DNA from: Mongoliibacter ruber
GTDB taxonomy: Bacteria; Bacteroidota; Bacteroidia; Cytophagales; Cyclobacteriaceae
Length of the DNA stretch: 64,000 nucleotides
Reading direction: 5' to 3'
Assembly: GCF_003003005.1 (NCBI RefSeq)
Contig: NZ_PVTR01000011.1
Span: 95,459 to 159,458 of the forward strand
Made by a program: the position numbers and the translations under genes. The notes below the pieces were generated by a model. It made no database searches and was not told where the DNA came from. It worked only from the letters and a program-made list of their open reading frames with translations. Positions 35,565 through 44,951 of this stretch are shown here, one piece after another (position 1 is the first letter of the stretch; the number at the start of each line of letters is the position of its first letter).

Positions 35565-36986
35565 TTAATCTTTTGCATTTGTGGTCATTATCAGTTCCAT
35601 CTCCTTTTCGATCGCTTCAGCAAAACCACTGATACCACTCAAATCGGTATCCCATAATGATTGGTTCGATAGGATGACATTGATTTTTTTACTTAAACTA
35701 GTTTCGTCACTCCATGTCAAATCGAAAAATCTCACGGTATCCTTATCATCTTGGACAGGCATCTTTTCGCCATCGAATTCACCTTTGTAAAAAAGGATAA
35801 GTGCAGCCAAAGAGGCAGTCAGGTTTTTAGGAAGCTTTCCGAATTTAGCATGGTGCTCAATGATAGTTGGCAAGACCCTTACTTTGAATTTTGAGATTGC
35901 GTTCAAGGCAATGGAAGACAATTCATGCTTGACAAATGGATTTCTGAATCTATCGAGCACATCATTGGCAAATTGATTTAATTCTTCCGCAGGCAAGTTT
36001 AAAGTTGGGGTGATTTCCTTAAAAATCAAATCATTTAACAAGCTGTTGAACTCCTTGTCCTCCAAACACTCTCTTACTGTTCTCAATCCTTGTAAATAGG
36101 CCAATGGAACCATTGCCGTATGGGCTCCATTGAGTATCCTTACTTTTCTGAGCCTGTATGGTGTCAGGTCATCTACAAACTTTACGTTCAATTGAGCCTT
36201 ATCTACTGGCAATAGGGTTTTTAATTCTTCAGGCCCTTCTATTACCCATAGATGAAATGGTTCTGCTTTGACTACCAAGTTGTCCGTGTAGCCAAGGGTT
36301 TTTTGAATTACATCTATGGAATCTTTTGGGAAACCCGGTACTATTCTATCTACCAGAGTATTGCAAAACACATTGCTTGACACTACCCAATCTGCAAAAG
36401 CTGCGGGTAATTTCCATAATTTGCAGTATTGCAACACACAATTAAGCAGGTTTTTACCATTTTGATCTATAAGTTCGCAAGGGATGATAACAAACCCACT
36501 TTCCTTAGATCCATTAAAAAAGTTATATCTCTTCCATAGCAAGGCTGTGAGTTTGGCAGGAAAGGTGATGGGAGTAGATTCAAAAACCACATCTTCTGCA
36601 ATAAATTCTATCCCAGCTTCTGTGGTATTTGATATGATGAATTTTAGGTCAGGATTTTCTGCCAGTTTGAGGTAATTATCCCAACTGTCATAGGGATTGA
36701 TCACTCCTCTTACGCAAGAAATCAGCCTACTTTCATTGATGGTATCGCCATCCAAAATGCCTTGAAGTAACACATGATATAGGCCATCTTGCTGGTTGAT
36801 CATCTCACCAAGCCCATTTTTCAGGGGTTGTACTATTTGAATGTCACCATCAAAAGCGGTTTTTTCATTCAAGATATCAAACATCCAGTCAGCAAATCCT
36901 CTTAGGAAATTTCCTTCACCAAATTGTAAGACTTTTATAGGTCTTTCCTTTAGGGATGATGCATTTGACCTGTTCAGTGTTTTCAT
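35565..36986 (-). CDS. uxaB: Tagaturonate reductase (altronate oxidoreductase)
   Basis: A 473-residue NAD-dependent polyol dehydrogenase of the mannitol dehydrogenase superfamily. The N-terminal Rossmann segment VLQFGEGNFLRGFADWMFD and GLYHVLLQG are UxaB-like, as is FIISNTTEAGIEF. The catalytic Lys-Asn-His set lies in RKVRILNGAHTAM near residue 285. It reduces tagaturonate to altronate in galacturonate breakdown. The other uronate genes (uxaA, uxaC) are not in this window, so it is separated from its pathway here. It lies just downstream of the glucan locus, but a 204-base gap and its substrate suggest it is not part of it. Confidence 0.88.
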   Translation of the reverse strand: MKTLNRSNASSLKERPIKVLQFGEGNFLRGFADWMFDILNEKTAFDGDIQIVQPLKNGLGEMINQQDGLYHVLLQGILDGDTINESRLISCVRGVINPYDSWDNYLKLAENPDLKFIISNTTEAGIEFIAEDVVFESTPITFPAKLTALLWKRYNFFNGSKESGFVIIPCELIDQNGKNLLNCVLQYCKLWKLPAAFADWVVSSNVFCNTLVDRIVPGFPKDSIDVIQKTLGYTDNLVVKAEPFHLWVIEGPEELKTLLPVDKAQLNVKFVDDLTPYRLRKVRILNGAHTAMVPLAYLQGLRTVRECLEDKEFNSLLNDLIFKEITPTLNLPAEELNQFANDVLDRFRNPFVKHELSSIALNAISKFKVRVLPTIIEHHAKFGKLPKNLTASLAALILFYKGEFDGEKMPVQDDKDTVRFFDLTWSDETSLSKKINVILSNQSLWDTDLSGISGFAEAIEKEMELIMTTNAKD

Positions 36987-37190
36987 AATTGTTTTGGGTT
37001 TGGAGAATTACTTAAATTGTAAGTATTCTTTTGCTTTGAGTCGTTTTTCCATAGCATCTTTATGGATCAAAAACTACAGCCTTAACCAAATTCATCTGGC
37101 ATTGAAAGTTATTTTTGAGCTATTCATGAAATGAAAATGGAAGATATTGACTGTCGTATTTTGACCAAAATATTCCTCCCTTTATTTCTT

Positions 37191-38030
37191 TCAAAACTTC
37201 AACCTAGTCAAAACAGCAAAGTGATCAGATGGGTACTTTTTGCCATAGTTATCAGAAAGTACGCCATATTTTTCTACTGAAATTCCCTTGCTTACAAAAA
37301 CATAATCTATTCTCCTGTCAGGCATCATATCCCAGTTGTATGCATTGAAGGTTCCTTCAGGGCCATGTGCTTTGCTTTTGGTGATTTTATAACTATCCAG
37401 CAGCCAACCTGCATCTGTTATAGTTTTGTAAGCTTCATTTTCAGGAGTAACATTCAGGTCACCCATAAAAATGACCTGTTCATTTTCTTGCACCTGTTCA
37501 GTGATTTTTTTCATGATCAGTTTACTGCTCTCTTTTCTGGCTTCTTGTCCTACATGGTCATAATGTGCATTGAACACCCAAAAGGACAAACCTTCCGGGC
37601 TTTTAAACCTAGCATAAGTGCAAATTCTATTCATGGCTGCATCCCAACCTATGCTTGGAATATCTGGAGTTTCTGACAACCAAAAATCACCTGATTCGAG
37701 CAATTCAAATTTACTCGGGTCATAAAATATAGCACTATGTTCGCCTCCTTTTTTACCGTCATCTCTTCCGCTACCCACAAAGGTGTAGCCCAACATATTC
37801 TCTAAATCTTCAAGCTGATTAAGTAACCCCTCTTGGGTGCCAAACAATGCGATATCGTGAAATGTGATTATTGAAGCCAAATGAGGTGCCCTGTCTTTCC
37901 AAAGGTTTCCCTCATCACCTGGATTATCAAACCGTATATTATAGGTTGCTATGTTGAATTCTTGTGCAACAATCTCTTGGCTACTGATGAGGAACAGGCT
38001 AGTAATTAAGATAGTAGTTAAATATTTCAT
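37191..38030 (-). CDS. Secreted endonuclease/exonuclease/phosphatase (EEP) family protein
   Basis: A 279-residue protein with a signal peptide (LITSLFLISSQEIVAQ). The EEP metal and catalytic residues are in order: NIATYNIRFDN, Glu in FGTQEG, FNAHYDHVGQ, FMGDLNVTPEN and the terminal YPSDHFAVLTRL. It is a periplasmic phosphodiesterase or phosphatase rather than a DNA-repair enzyme. It follows the GH3 gene by 6 bases, and EEP proteins are frequent in SusC/SusD loci. It may remove a phosphate-linked substituent such as phosphoglycerol from the glycan (inference). Confidence 0.87.
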   Translation of the reverse strand: MKYLTTILITSLFLISSQEIVAQEFNIATYNIRFDNPGDEGNLWKDRAPHLASIITFHDIALFGTQEGLLNQLEDLENMLGYTFVGSGRDDGKKGGEHSAIFYDPSKFELLESGDFWLSETPDIPSIGWDAAMNRICTYARFKSPEGLSFWVFNAHYDHVGQEARKESSKLIMKKITEQVQENEQVIFMGDLNVTPENEAYKTITDAGWLLDSYKITKSKAHGPEGTFNAYNWDMMPDRRIDYVFVSKGISVEKYGVLSDNYGKKYPSDHFAVLTRLKF

Positions 38031-38036
38031 TTGTGG

Positions 38037-40331
38037 TTATTTTTCCCAGTTAACAGTTTCTTTTATTAAATTTTGTGAATCACCACCAACCATGATTTCA
38101 AATTCCCCAGGCTCCCAGTCATAAGAAAGGTCGTATCCATAAAATTTCAGGTCTTCAACAGTCAATTCAAAACTCACTTCAACAGTCTGCCCTGGATCAA
38201 TTGAAATTTTCTTAAACCCTTTCAACTCTTTAACAGGCCTAGTGATACTTGCCACTTTATCTCTGATGTACAGTTGTACCACTTCCTTACCTTTAACCGA
38301 GCCTGTATTCCTTACAGGGATTTTGACGATCAACTTCTCTTCACCTTTGAGTTTTGCTTTATCCAGTGTCATTTCCCCATATTCGAATGTAGTATAACTC
38401 ATGCCAAATCCGAAAGGAAATAAAGGCTCATTTGAAACATCGAGATAATTTGACCTGAATTTTTGAAACCATTCCCCTTCCGGTAAAGGTCTGCCTGTAT
38501 TCTTATGGTTGTAATATATAGGTATCTGACCAACATTTTGAGGAAAAGTCATGCTCAATTTTCCTGAAGGATTGACTTCACCAAACAGGACGTCAGCAAT
38601 GGCGTCTCCTGCTTGAGATCCTGCAAACCAAACATTTAGTATTGCAGGGATATTCTCCTTTTCCCATCCCAAAGCCAAAGGTCTTCCTGTAAATAATACC
38701 ACGACTACTGGTTTTCCAGTTTGCAGAAGTGCCTCAAGCAATTCTCTTTGATTTTCTTGTAATTCAATATTGCTTAAACTGGAGGCCTCACCACTCATTT
38801 CTGCTGATTCTCCCATAGCTGCGACAATGACGTCAGCGCGCTGTGCGACTTCCAGTGCTTCTTCTATCATGACGGCTGTTGACCGGTCGTCTCTATACGT
38901 TGGCTTTCCAAAAATACTTACCCTTGATTCCAATAGTGAATCGGCTACAATATTAGACCCTTTGGCATAAAGAACCTTTGACGGGTCAGGTATAGCATTT
39001 TCTAATCCTTTTCGAAGCGAAATTGACTTTTCAAAATTTGCAGCCACTGACCAAGTTCCAGTCATATTTTCTGTATTGTCTGCCATAGGACCTACTAGAG
39101 CAATGGTGCTTCCCTTTTTCAAAGGAAGTGTTTGATTCTCATTTTTCATCAAAACAAAAGATTCAGATGCTATTTCTCTTGCTTTTTGCCTATTTTCTTC
39201 ACTAAATACTTCTTTTTTCGATCTTTCTGGGTTGGCGTATCTATAGGGGTCTTCAAACAGTCCAAGTTTCAACTTTGCAATCAAAATTCTCCTGCAGGCA
39301 GCATCAATTGTCTTTTCGGTTATTTTACCTTCCTCTAAAGATTTTTTTAAGGTGTTTAAAAAACCTTCTCCGACCATATCCATATCTACTCCTGCTTTCA
39401 AAGCCAATGCTGATACATGCTGAAGGTCACCGATTCCATGATCTACCATTTCATTGATTGCAGTGTAATCTGTCACCACAAACCCATCAAAGCCCCATTC
39501 TTCCCGTAATACATCAGTCATTAGCCATTTATTGGCACTTGCCGGAATCCCATCTACCTCATTGAAGGCTGTCATCACGGTGCCAACACCGGCCTCAATT
39601 GCGGCTTTATATGGTGGGAAATATTCATTGTACATTCTAACCCGACTCATATCGACAGTATTGTAATCCCTGCCGGCTTCCCCAGCACCATATAAGGCAA
39701 AGTGCTTGACACATGCCAAAATGGTGTTTTCCAAACTTAAATCATCTCCTTGGTAACCTTGAATCATGGCTTCAGCTATCCTGGAAGCTAGAAAAGGGTC
39801 TTCTCCATTACCCTCAGACACCCTTCCCCATCTAGGGTCTCTTGAAATGTCGGTCATCGGAGAAAATGTCCAATTGATCCCATCTGCACCTGCTTCTCTA
39901 GCGGCAATCCTTGCAGACTCTCTTACCAAGTCCATATCCCAGGTACTTGACAATCCGAGGGGAATGGGGAATATCGTTTCATAACCATGAATGACATCCA
40001 TGCCAAATAAAAGAGGAATACCTAACCTGCTTTCTTCAACTGCTATTCTTTGGACATCACGGATTTTTTCTGCTGATTTCAGGTTAAACAATCCTCCAAC
40101 CTGTCCTTCCTTTATTTTTTCTGCAATATTAGAACTGCTAGCTTGACCGGTGGTAATATCACCCGCTGCGGGAAGGTTTAACTGACCTATTTTTTCTTCT
40201 AAAGTCATCAAGGCCATGATGGAATCAGCTTTTTGCTGGTAATATTTGTCGATATCCTTATCAGGATTATTGGAAAATTTTGCTGAGAAAAATGCTCCAA
40301 ATATGAACAGAACAATAGCTATGTATTTCAT
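38037..40331 (-). CDS. bglX: GH3 beta-glucosidase
   Basis: A 764-residue secreted family 3 glycoside hydrolase. Signal peptide near residues 1-18. Domain A has LTLEEKIGQLN, GIPLLFGMDVIHGYETIFPIPLG, ACVKHFALYGAGEAGRDYNTV and the nucleophile Asp in GFDGFVVTDYTAINEM (about residue 285). Domain B includes AAMGESAEMSGEASSLSNIELQ with the general acid/base Glu. A fibronectin III-like domain closes the protein (VVQLYIRDKVASITRPVKELKGF). It cleaves terminal beta-glucose. With the GH144 enzymes upstream it may finish sophoro-oligosaccharides, as BglX-type GH3 enzymes of Bacteroides do. Confidence 0.92.
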   Translation of the reverse strand: MKYIAIVLFIFGAFFSAKFSNNPDKDIDKYYQQKADSIMALMTLEEKIGQLNLPAAGDITTGQASSSNIAEKIKEGQVGGLFNLKSAEKIRDVQRIAVEESRLGIPLLFGMDVIHGYETIFPIPLGLSSTWDMDLVRESARIAAREAGADGINWTFSPMTDISRDPRWGRVSEGNGEDPFLASRIAEAMIQGYQGDDLSLENTILACVKHFALYGAGEAGRDYNTVDMSRVRMYNEYFPPYKAAIEAGVGTVMTAFNEVDGIPASANKWLMTDVLREEWGFDGFVVTDYTAINEMVDHGIGDLQHVSALALKAGVDMDMVGEGFLNTLKKSLEEGKITEKTIDAACRRILIAKLKLGLFEDPYRYANPERSKKEVFSEENRQKAREIASESFVLMKNENQTLPLKKGSTIALVGPMADNTENMTGTWSVAANFEKSISLRKGLENAIPDPSKVLYAKGSNIVADSLLESRVSIFGKPTYRDDRSTAVMIEEALEVAQRADVIVAAMGESAEMSGEASSLSNIELQENQRELLEALLQTGKPVVVVLFTGRPLALGWEKENIPAILNVWFAGSQAGDAIADVLFGEVNPSGKLSMTFPQNVGQIPIYYNHKNTGRPLPEGEWFQKFRSNYLDVSNEPLFPFGFGMSYTTFEYGEMTLDKAKLKGEEKLIVKIPVRNTGSVKGKEVVQLYIRDKVASITRPVKELKGFKKISIDPGQTVEVSFELTVEDLKFYGYDLSYDWEPGEFEIMVGGDSQNLIKETVNWEK

Positions 40332-40479
40332 TTTTTCTGCTGTTATAAAATGATGTTTTTTTGAATATTCATTGCATACTTTTAGTGTAAAGCAATTCTT
40401 ACGAGCTGATACTGAAACCGTGAGTATAGGCTTTATTTCCTCTGTTTCCTGTTCACTCTTTTGTATACTTCAATATATG

Positions 40480-41841
40480 CTATTCTACCTGAGGACTCTC
40501 TATATCAAGCTTTTTTAATCCTTGCTGAATTTCAGGAGCACTCATAAATAGATCCCAAAGCAATCCCGTGCGGTGGTTTTCCATCATGACGACTATTGGA
40601 CCTTGATCAATAGCTAGATACCTTTGGGGAAACCAATCATCCGTCTCACTGAAAGCATCATAAAAGCCATATTCGCCAAAGAGTTTGTCGCCAAATGTTT
40701 CATACCAATGACGCATAGCTTGCATGGAATATTCAGGCGTGTAGGGGAAGGATGAAAGGGCTGCAGTAGGAGTAATTACACCTTTATCTCGTTTTTCACC
40801 AGGTGCATGTCCAGAATAGCCGTTTACGGAATAACTTGCTGTCAAACCCCAGCTGTTTTCTCCATAACCTTTAAAGTCTAATGGATTATCTACACACCAA
40901 GCTCTATTGATCAAAGTATGGTTGGTGTTGTGTTCCCAATAATCAGCATATTGATCCTTGAGCCCTCTAGGGTCCAAACCAACATAGGAATAATGAGCCC
41001 AGAATAATGGACCCCCGTATTGTTCAGTGCCATTATGTCGTAGAGCTAGGTGATGTCCATAGGCTTCATGATCCTTGTCGTTTTTTATTTCCCCATCCCT
41101 ATTCCAACCTTTATGGTATACTGAGGCGGGAACGCTATGCGTAGGTGAGGATGCGGCAAGTATGTACATGATTTGACATTCATTGTATCCAGTTACGGCG
41201 AAGTTCATATCCCAATCATGATTAGGGCTCCAATGCCAGTAAAGCACATCTTCTCCGCCCTTGGTATACCAGTCAAACTCAGCTGCTTTCCAGAGTGTAT
41301 CCATTCTTTCAGCAAGTTTTTTTTCATTATCGTCTCCATCTATCAGGTATTGGCGGGCGGTCAAGAGCCCTGTAAGCATAAATGAGGTTTCTACCAGGTC
41401 CCCACCATCATCTTTTTTGCTGAATGGCTTGACTTCTCCAGTCTCGCCGTTCCACCAATGAGGCCATACACCATGAAAGCTGTCAGCATTTTCTAAAAAA
41501 GTCACAATTCTTTCCAGCCTTTTGACACCTTCTTCACGAGAGATAAAACCCCTTTCAATCCCAACCAATATTGCCATCACGCCAAAACCGCCACCTCCAG
41601 AAGTCACTATGTTTTTGTCATCTTGAGGATATTCACCATCTACATGGTAGCGTTCCCGAGCCAAGCCTGACTTAGGCTCGGCACCATCCCAGAAATACTT
41701 GAAAGTGCGGTATTGTACCAGGGTGAAAAGAGAGTCATCAGTGATCCTTTCTTCTAGGGATGCTGATCCAGTAGTGTTTTTTTGCTCACAGCTTGCAAGT
41801 ATTGCAGTAATGCAAGCCAGTAGTAAATATATCTTCTTCAT
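40480..41841 (-). CDS. GH144-type (glycoamylase-fold) lipoprotein
   Basis: A 453-residue lipoprotein (ITAILASC, Cys18). The mature protein is one (alpha/alpha)6-barrel domain of the former glycoamylase family (COG5368 type), now GH144. Markers are RTFKYFWDGAEPKSGLARER, SGGGGFGVMAILVGIERGFISREE, NGYSGHAPGEKRDKGVITPTAALSSFPYTPE and the end FSETDDWFPQRYLAIDQGPIVVMMENHRTGLLWDLF. Characterised members act on beta-1,2-glucan or its oligosaccharides. It ends 5 bases from the next GH144 gene and shares the operon; the two are roughly half identical by eye in the catalytic part. Confidence 0.88.
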   Translation of the reverse strand: MKKIYLLLACITAILASCEQKNTTGSASLEERITDDSLFTLVQYRTFKYFWDGAEPKSGLARERYHVDGEYPQDDKNIVTSGGGGFGVMAILVGIERGFISREEGVKRLERIVTFLENADSFHGVWPHWWNGETGEVKPFSKKDDGGDLVETSFMLTGLLTARQYLIDGDDNEKKLAERMDTLWKAAEFDWYTKGGEDVLYWHWSPNHDWDMNFAVTGYNECQIMYILAASSPTHSVPASVYHKGWNRDGEIKNDKDHEAYGHHLALRHNGTEQYGGPLFWAHYSYVGLDPRGLKDQYADYWEHNTNHTLINRAWCVDNPLDFKGYGENSWGLTASYSVNGYSGHAPGEKRDKGVITPTAALSSFPYTPEYSMQAMRHWYETFGDKLFGEYGFYDAFSETDDWFPQRYLAIDQGPIVVMMENHRTGLLWDLFMSAPEIQQGLKKLDIESPQVE

Positions 41842-41846
41842 TTTTT

Positions 41847-43805
41847 TTAGTAGTTAAAGTTTAACTCTTTTAAGCCTTTTTGGAAAATTTCATTTTTGTG
41901 CATCAGGTCCCATAAAAGACCTGATCTGTAGTTTTCTATCATAATAATTATCGGACCTTGATCTATAGCCAAGTAACTGCTAGCATACCAGTCCTCCGTG
42001 AGGTTAAATGCATCATAAAACCCATACTCTCCCCAAAGTCTATCTCCTAGTTGGAAGTAAAAAAAGCGTAAAGCTTGGAGGGATTCCTCCGGTGTGTATG
42101 GCATTGATGAAAGAGCGGCAGTAGGGGTGATGACGCCTCTGTCATTGAGAGGGGAGTGAGCAGAGTAGCCGTTTTCATTATCACTTGCTGTAAGGCCCCA
42201 GTTAGACTCACTATAGCCTACAAAGCTTTTTGGATTATTCATCACATAGGCTTGGTTGATCCTGCTGTGGTTGATATTTTGCTCCCAATAATTGGCATAT
42301 TGGTCGGATAAATTTCTTGGATCAACTCCCAAATATGAATAATGGGCAAAAAAGAGTGGACCACCCAAATCCTTACCCAACGGGAGTGGGATTCCATAGT
42401 ATTCAGAACCATTTACCATAGCGCCTCCTCTAGCCCAGCCTGTTTCATAGACAGATTTGGAAATAGGGTAGGAGGGTGAGGCCGCCGCAAGAATGTAGGT
42501 AATTAAACATTCATTATAGCCCTGTATTGGCAAGTTCATTGCCCAGTTTACATTTGGAGACCAATGCCAATACAAGACATTTTGGTCACGGGTATACCAA
42601 GACCATTCCACTTCTTTGTAGATATTAAGAATCCTTTCCCTGAGCTCATTTTCTTCGATTACATTCTCGCTGAGATAACTTCTTACCGTAAGTAAGCCCT
42701 GTAGTAGTAAGGCGGTTTCGACTAAGTCTCCGCCATCATCTTGGTTACTGAAAGGGATGGTTTTGCCTGTATTGCCATCTAGCCAATGGGGCCAAGCACC
42801 ATGAAATCGGTCGGCATTTTCAAGGAAAGTCAGGACTTTTTGCCAGCGTTTTATTGCCTCGTCTCGAGTGATAAAACCTCTTTCAACGCCGACAATCATT
42901 GCCATAACTCCAAAACCGGAGCCACCGGTTGTGACTAGGTTGCCTGAAGTGTTTCTTTCGCGGGCCATTCCAGAGGCTTCATGCCCAAATTCCCAAAAGT
43001 ACCCAAAGGTTTTTTCTTGAACCAAGTGCAAGAGACTTTCATCATCCATAAAAGGCATCACGGATTCAGGGGCTGCCCCAGTATAGAATGTAAATGATGC
43101 CCCTGAAAATGCAGCGCCATCTAGTCCCAGGAGTTCATTGCTTATGGTAAAAGTATATTTTTTGAAGTGTTCGAGTTTGTCTTTGAAGGAGATGTTGTAC
43201 GTATTTGTGGCTCTTTTATCGACTTCCCACTGCCCCGAACTCATACCTTCTATACTGATCATTTTTTCTAGTTGATCTGGATCCACCTCTTCTGAAAATG
43301 TGATTTCAATATTTGGAGACAAGGCTACATCAGTAATTCTGCCATTTAGTAATTTCTTTGAATCGATGAATTCAACTTTGTTAATCGTCAGTGGATTGTT
43401 TCCTGTTTGGAAATATAGAGAAGCGCTTTTTGTTTGTTGTCCCAAAGAGCTTTGGAGACCTTCATTTATCTGAATTTGGTATAGTGTTCCTGTTTTCAAT
43501 GGTTGACTGGGACTGAGAGATATTAAAGTGCCATTCGAGAACAAGTTGAAATTGTATGGGATCACCTCTCCTTGAGTTTTGAGTACTATATTATCTTCAA
43601 TTGTGACTGAAGAAAGAGGCTTTGAAAACTCCAATTGTATAGGTCTATCAATGGGTGCTGTTAGTAAAGTGTCCCCTTGTAGGGGTATTTCTTCAATTCC
43701 AATGGTTGCAGCAATGATATATAAAGAGGAATACTCTTCCTCCAGCTCTTGACAGGACTGGAAGAAAAGTATTCCTAATAAACAAATAACTGTTTTTAAT
43801 TTCAT
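41847..43805 (-). CDS. Two-domain GH144-type lipoprotein with N-terminal Ig-like repeats
   Basis: A 652-residue lipoprotein (FFQSC, Cys18). Residues about 25-245 hold two SbsA/Big-like Ig domains, with RPIQLEFSKPLSSVTIEDNIVL and NIEITFSEEVDPDQLEKMI, which probably hold the enzyme away from the membrane or bind glycan. Residues about 255-650 form the GH144 barrel (EKTFGYFWEFGHEASGMARER, GYSAHSPLNDRGVITPTAALS, AIDQGPIIIMIENYRSGLLWDL). The fusion of Ig modules to only one of the two paralogues suggests a division of labour: surface endo-attack here, periplasmic trimming by the shorter enzyme (inference). Confidence 0.88.
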   Translation of the reverse strand: MKLKTVICLLGILFFQSCQELEEEYSSLYIIAATIGIEEIPLQGDTLLTAPIDRPIQLEFSKPLSSVTIEDNIVLKTQGEVIPYNFNLFSNGTLISLSPSQPLKTGTLYQIQINEGLQSSLGQQTKSASLYFQTGNNPLTINKVEFIDSKKLLNGRITDVALSPNIEITFSEEVDPDQLEKMISIEGMSSGQWEVDKRATNTYNISFKDKLEHFKKYTFTISNELLGLDGAAFSGASFTFYTGAAPESVMPFMDDESLLHLVQEKTFGYFWEFGHEASGMARERNTSGNLVTTGGSGFGVMAMIVGVERGFITRDEAIKRWQKVLTFLENADRFHGAWPHWLDGNTGKTIPFSNQDDGGDLVETALLLQGLLTVRSYLSENVIEENELRERILNIYKEVEWSWYTRDQNVLYWHWSPNVNWAMNLPIQGYNECLITYILAAASPSYPISKSVYETGWARGGAMVNGSEYYGIPLPLGKDLGGPLFFAHYSYLGVDPRNLSDQYANYWEQNINHSRINQAYVMNNPKSFVGYSESNWGLTASDNENGYSAHSPLNDRGVITPTAALSSMPYTPEESLQALRFFYFQLGDRLWGEYGFYDAFNLTEDWYASSYLAIDQGPIIIMIENYRSGLLWDLMHKNEIFQKGLKELNFNY

Positions 43806-43850
43806 ACATATTGATTCATGACTTTCAAAAAAATGAACTTCATAATCAAA

Positions 43851-44936
43851 TCAATTCATCTCGTTTTGCATGATGTTTTGGATTTGTTCCTGACTCAATA
43901 CAGCATCGAAAATTCGAAGTTCATCTATAAGACTTTGTGTAGATCGATGACCCCATTCTACGAATCGTGGTGCACCGGAACCAACAGAGATTATATCACA
44001 ATTTTCCCAATCGATACCAGGATAAGTCCCATGACTTACAACTTCTCCATCAATATAAACTGTGCAGGTTTGCTGAGAGATGGTGATGGCAATGTGTGAC
44101 CAATCGTCTTCTGAAGGATCAATATCAGCCGCTGGACCACCATCGAACCAGTTATCACCACTTCCATTTCCTACATTCAGTTTAAACCTTTGATTAGGTC
44201 CAGCCGCTTCTCTGAATAACCTGAATCCCTTTTCCCTATAATTCTGGTTAGTTGGATTGTCCTCATCAGGAGCACTCATGACCAATATCCCAGCTCTATT
44301 AGGATCACCATTCAATTTATACCAAAAAACAGCAGAAAACTCTTCATTGGTCAAGTTATCAGCTGGATAAACCAAAAAACCATCAGCAGAACCTCGATAG
44401 GCTCTACCTACTTTACCTTCGGCAAAACCCACACCAGTACCGTTAACATCGGGATTATTTATCCTTACCAATTCAGTGAAATCCCCATCGAAAGGAGCAT
44501 AAAAAACTTCATTTTCATAAATGGGACGGTAGGGTTCTATTTTTGTAAAATTAACGGTTTCAACTGTTTCCTTGCCAGATAAATCCTGTGCTCTAGCTTC
44601 TAAAACATGTTCTCCATTTCCCAGATTTTCATATTCAAATTCCAGCAAGGCTCTTCTGAAATCTAAAAATTCCTCAAACCTTGCTATTTCTGTTCCATTG
44701 AGAGTTAAAGCTACCCAATCGATTTCAATATCATCAGTTACTTCCAAATCAATATTGATAGAGGTGATATCTTCAACTACTCTAATCTGTGTACCTTCCA
44801 AAGGGAAGTTGAAACTGATGGAAGGTGCTTCCATATCCTCTCCAGGATCTACTGCCTGAATATCATCAATATAGGATTGCTCACATGCTGTGAAGCTGAA
44901 AGCAAACATTATAGCTATTAATTGTAATTTTTTCAT
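43851..44936 (-). CDS. LamG-domain surface glycan-binding lipoprotein
   Basis: A 361-residue lipoprotein (AFSFTAC, Cys18). Residues about 35-130 look like a Big/Ig-like domain (SISFNFPLEGTQIRVVEDITS); residues about 140-355 form a concanavalin-type LamG/laminin-G-3 domain with GKVGRAYRGSADGFLVYP, FSAVFWYKLNG, DDWSHIAITISQQTCTVYIDGE and the end SLIDELRIFDAVLSQEQI. Its place directly after susD and before the hydrolases is where surface glycan-binding proteins sit in such loci. A binding role is inferred from that position and fold. Confidence 0.83.
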   Translation of the reverse strand: MKKLQLIAIMFAFSFTACEQSYIDDIQAVDPGEDMEAPSISFNFPLEGTQIRVVEDITSINIDLEVTDDIEIDWVALTLNGTEIARFEEFLDFRRALLEFEYENLGNGEHVLEARAQDLSGKETVETVNFTKIEPYRPIYENEVFYAPFDGDFTELVRINNPDVNGTGVGFAEGKVGRAYRGSADGFLVYPADNLTNEEFSAVFWYKLNGDPNRAGILVMSAPDEDNPTNQNYREKGFRLFREAAGPNQRFKLNVGNGSGDNWFDGGPAADIDPSEDDWSHIAITISQQTCTVYIDGEVVSHGTYPGIDWENCDIISVGSGAPRFVEWGHRSTQSLIDELRIFDAVLSQEQIQNIMQNEMN

Positions 44937-44951
44937 AATCTGTAATTGTTT

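Noticed and set aside
35565..36986. Tagaturonate reductase as part of the glucan locus
   Set aside because: It has the same direction, but a 204-base gap and a uronate-specific function; nothing ties it to glucan use.
43818..44099. Plus-strand frame over the end of the LamG gene
   Set aside because: It is antisense to a conserved LamG domain and has no recognisable features.
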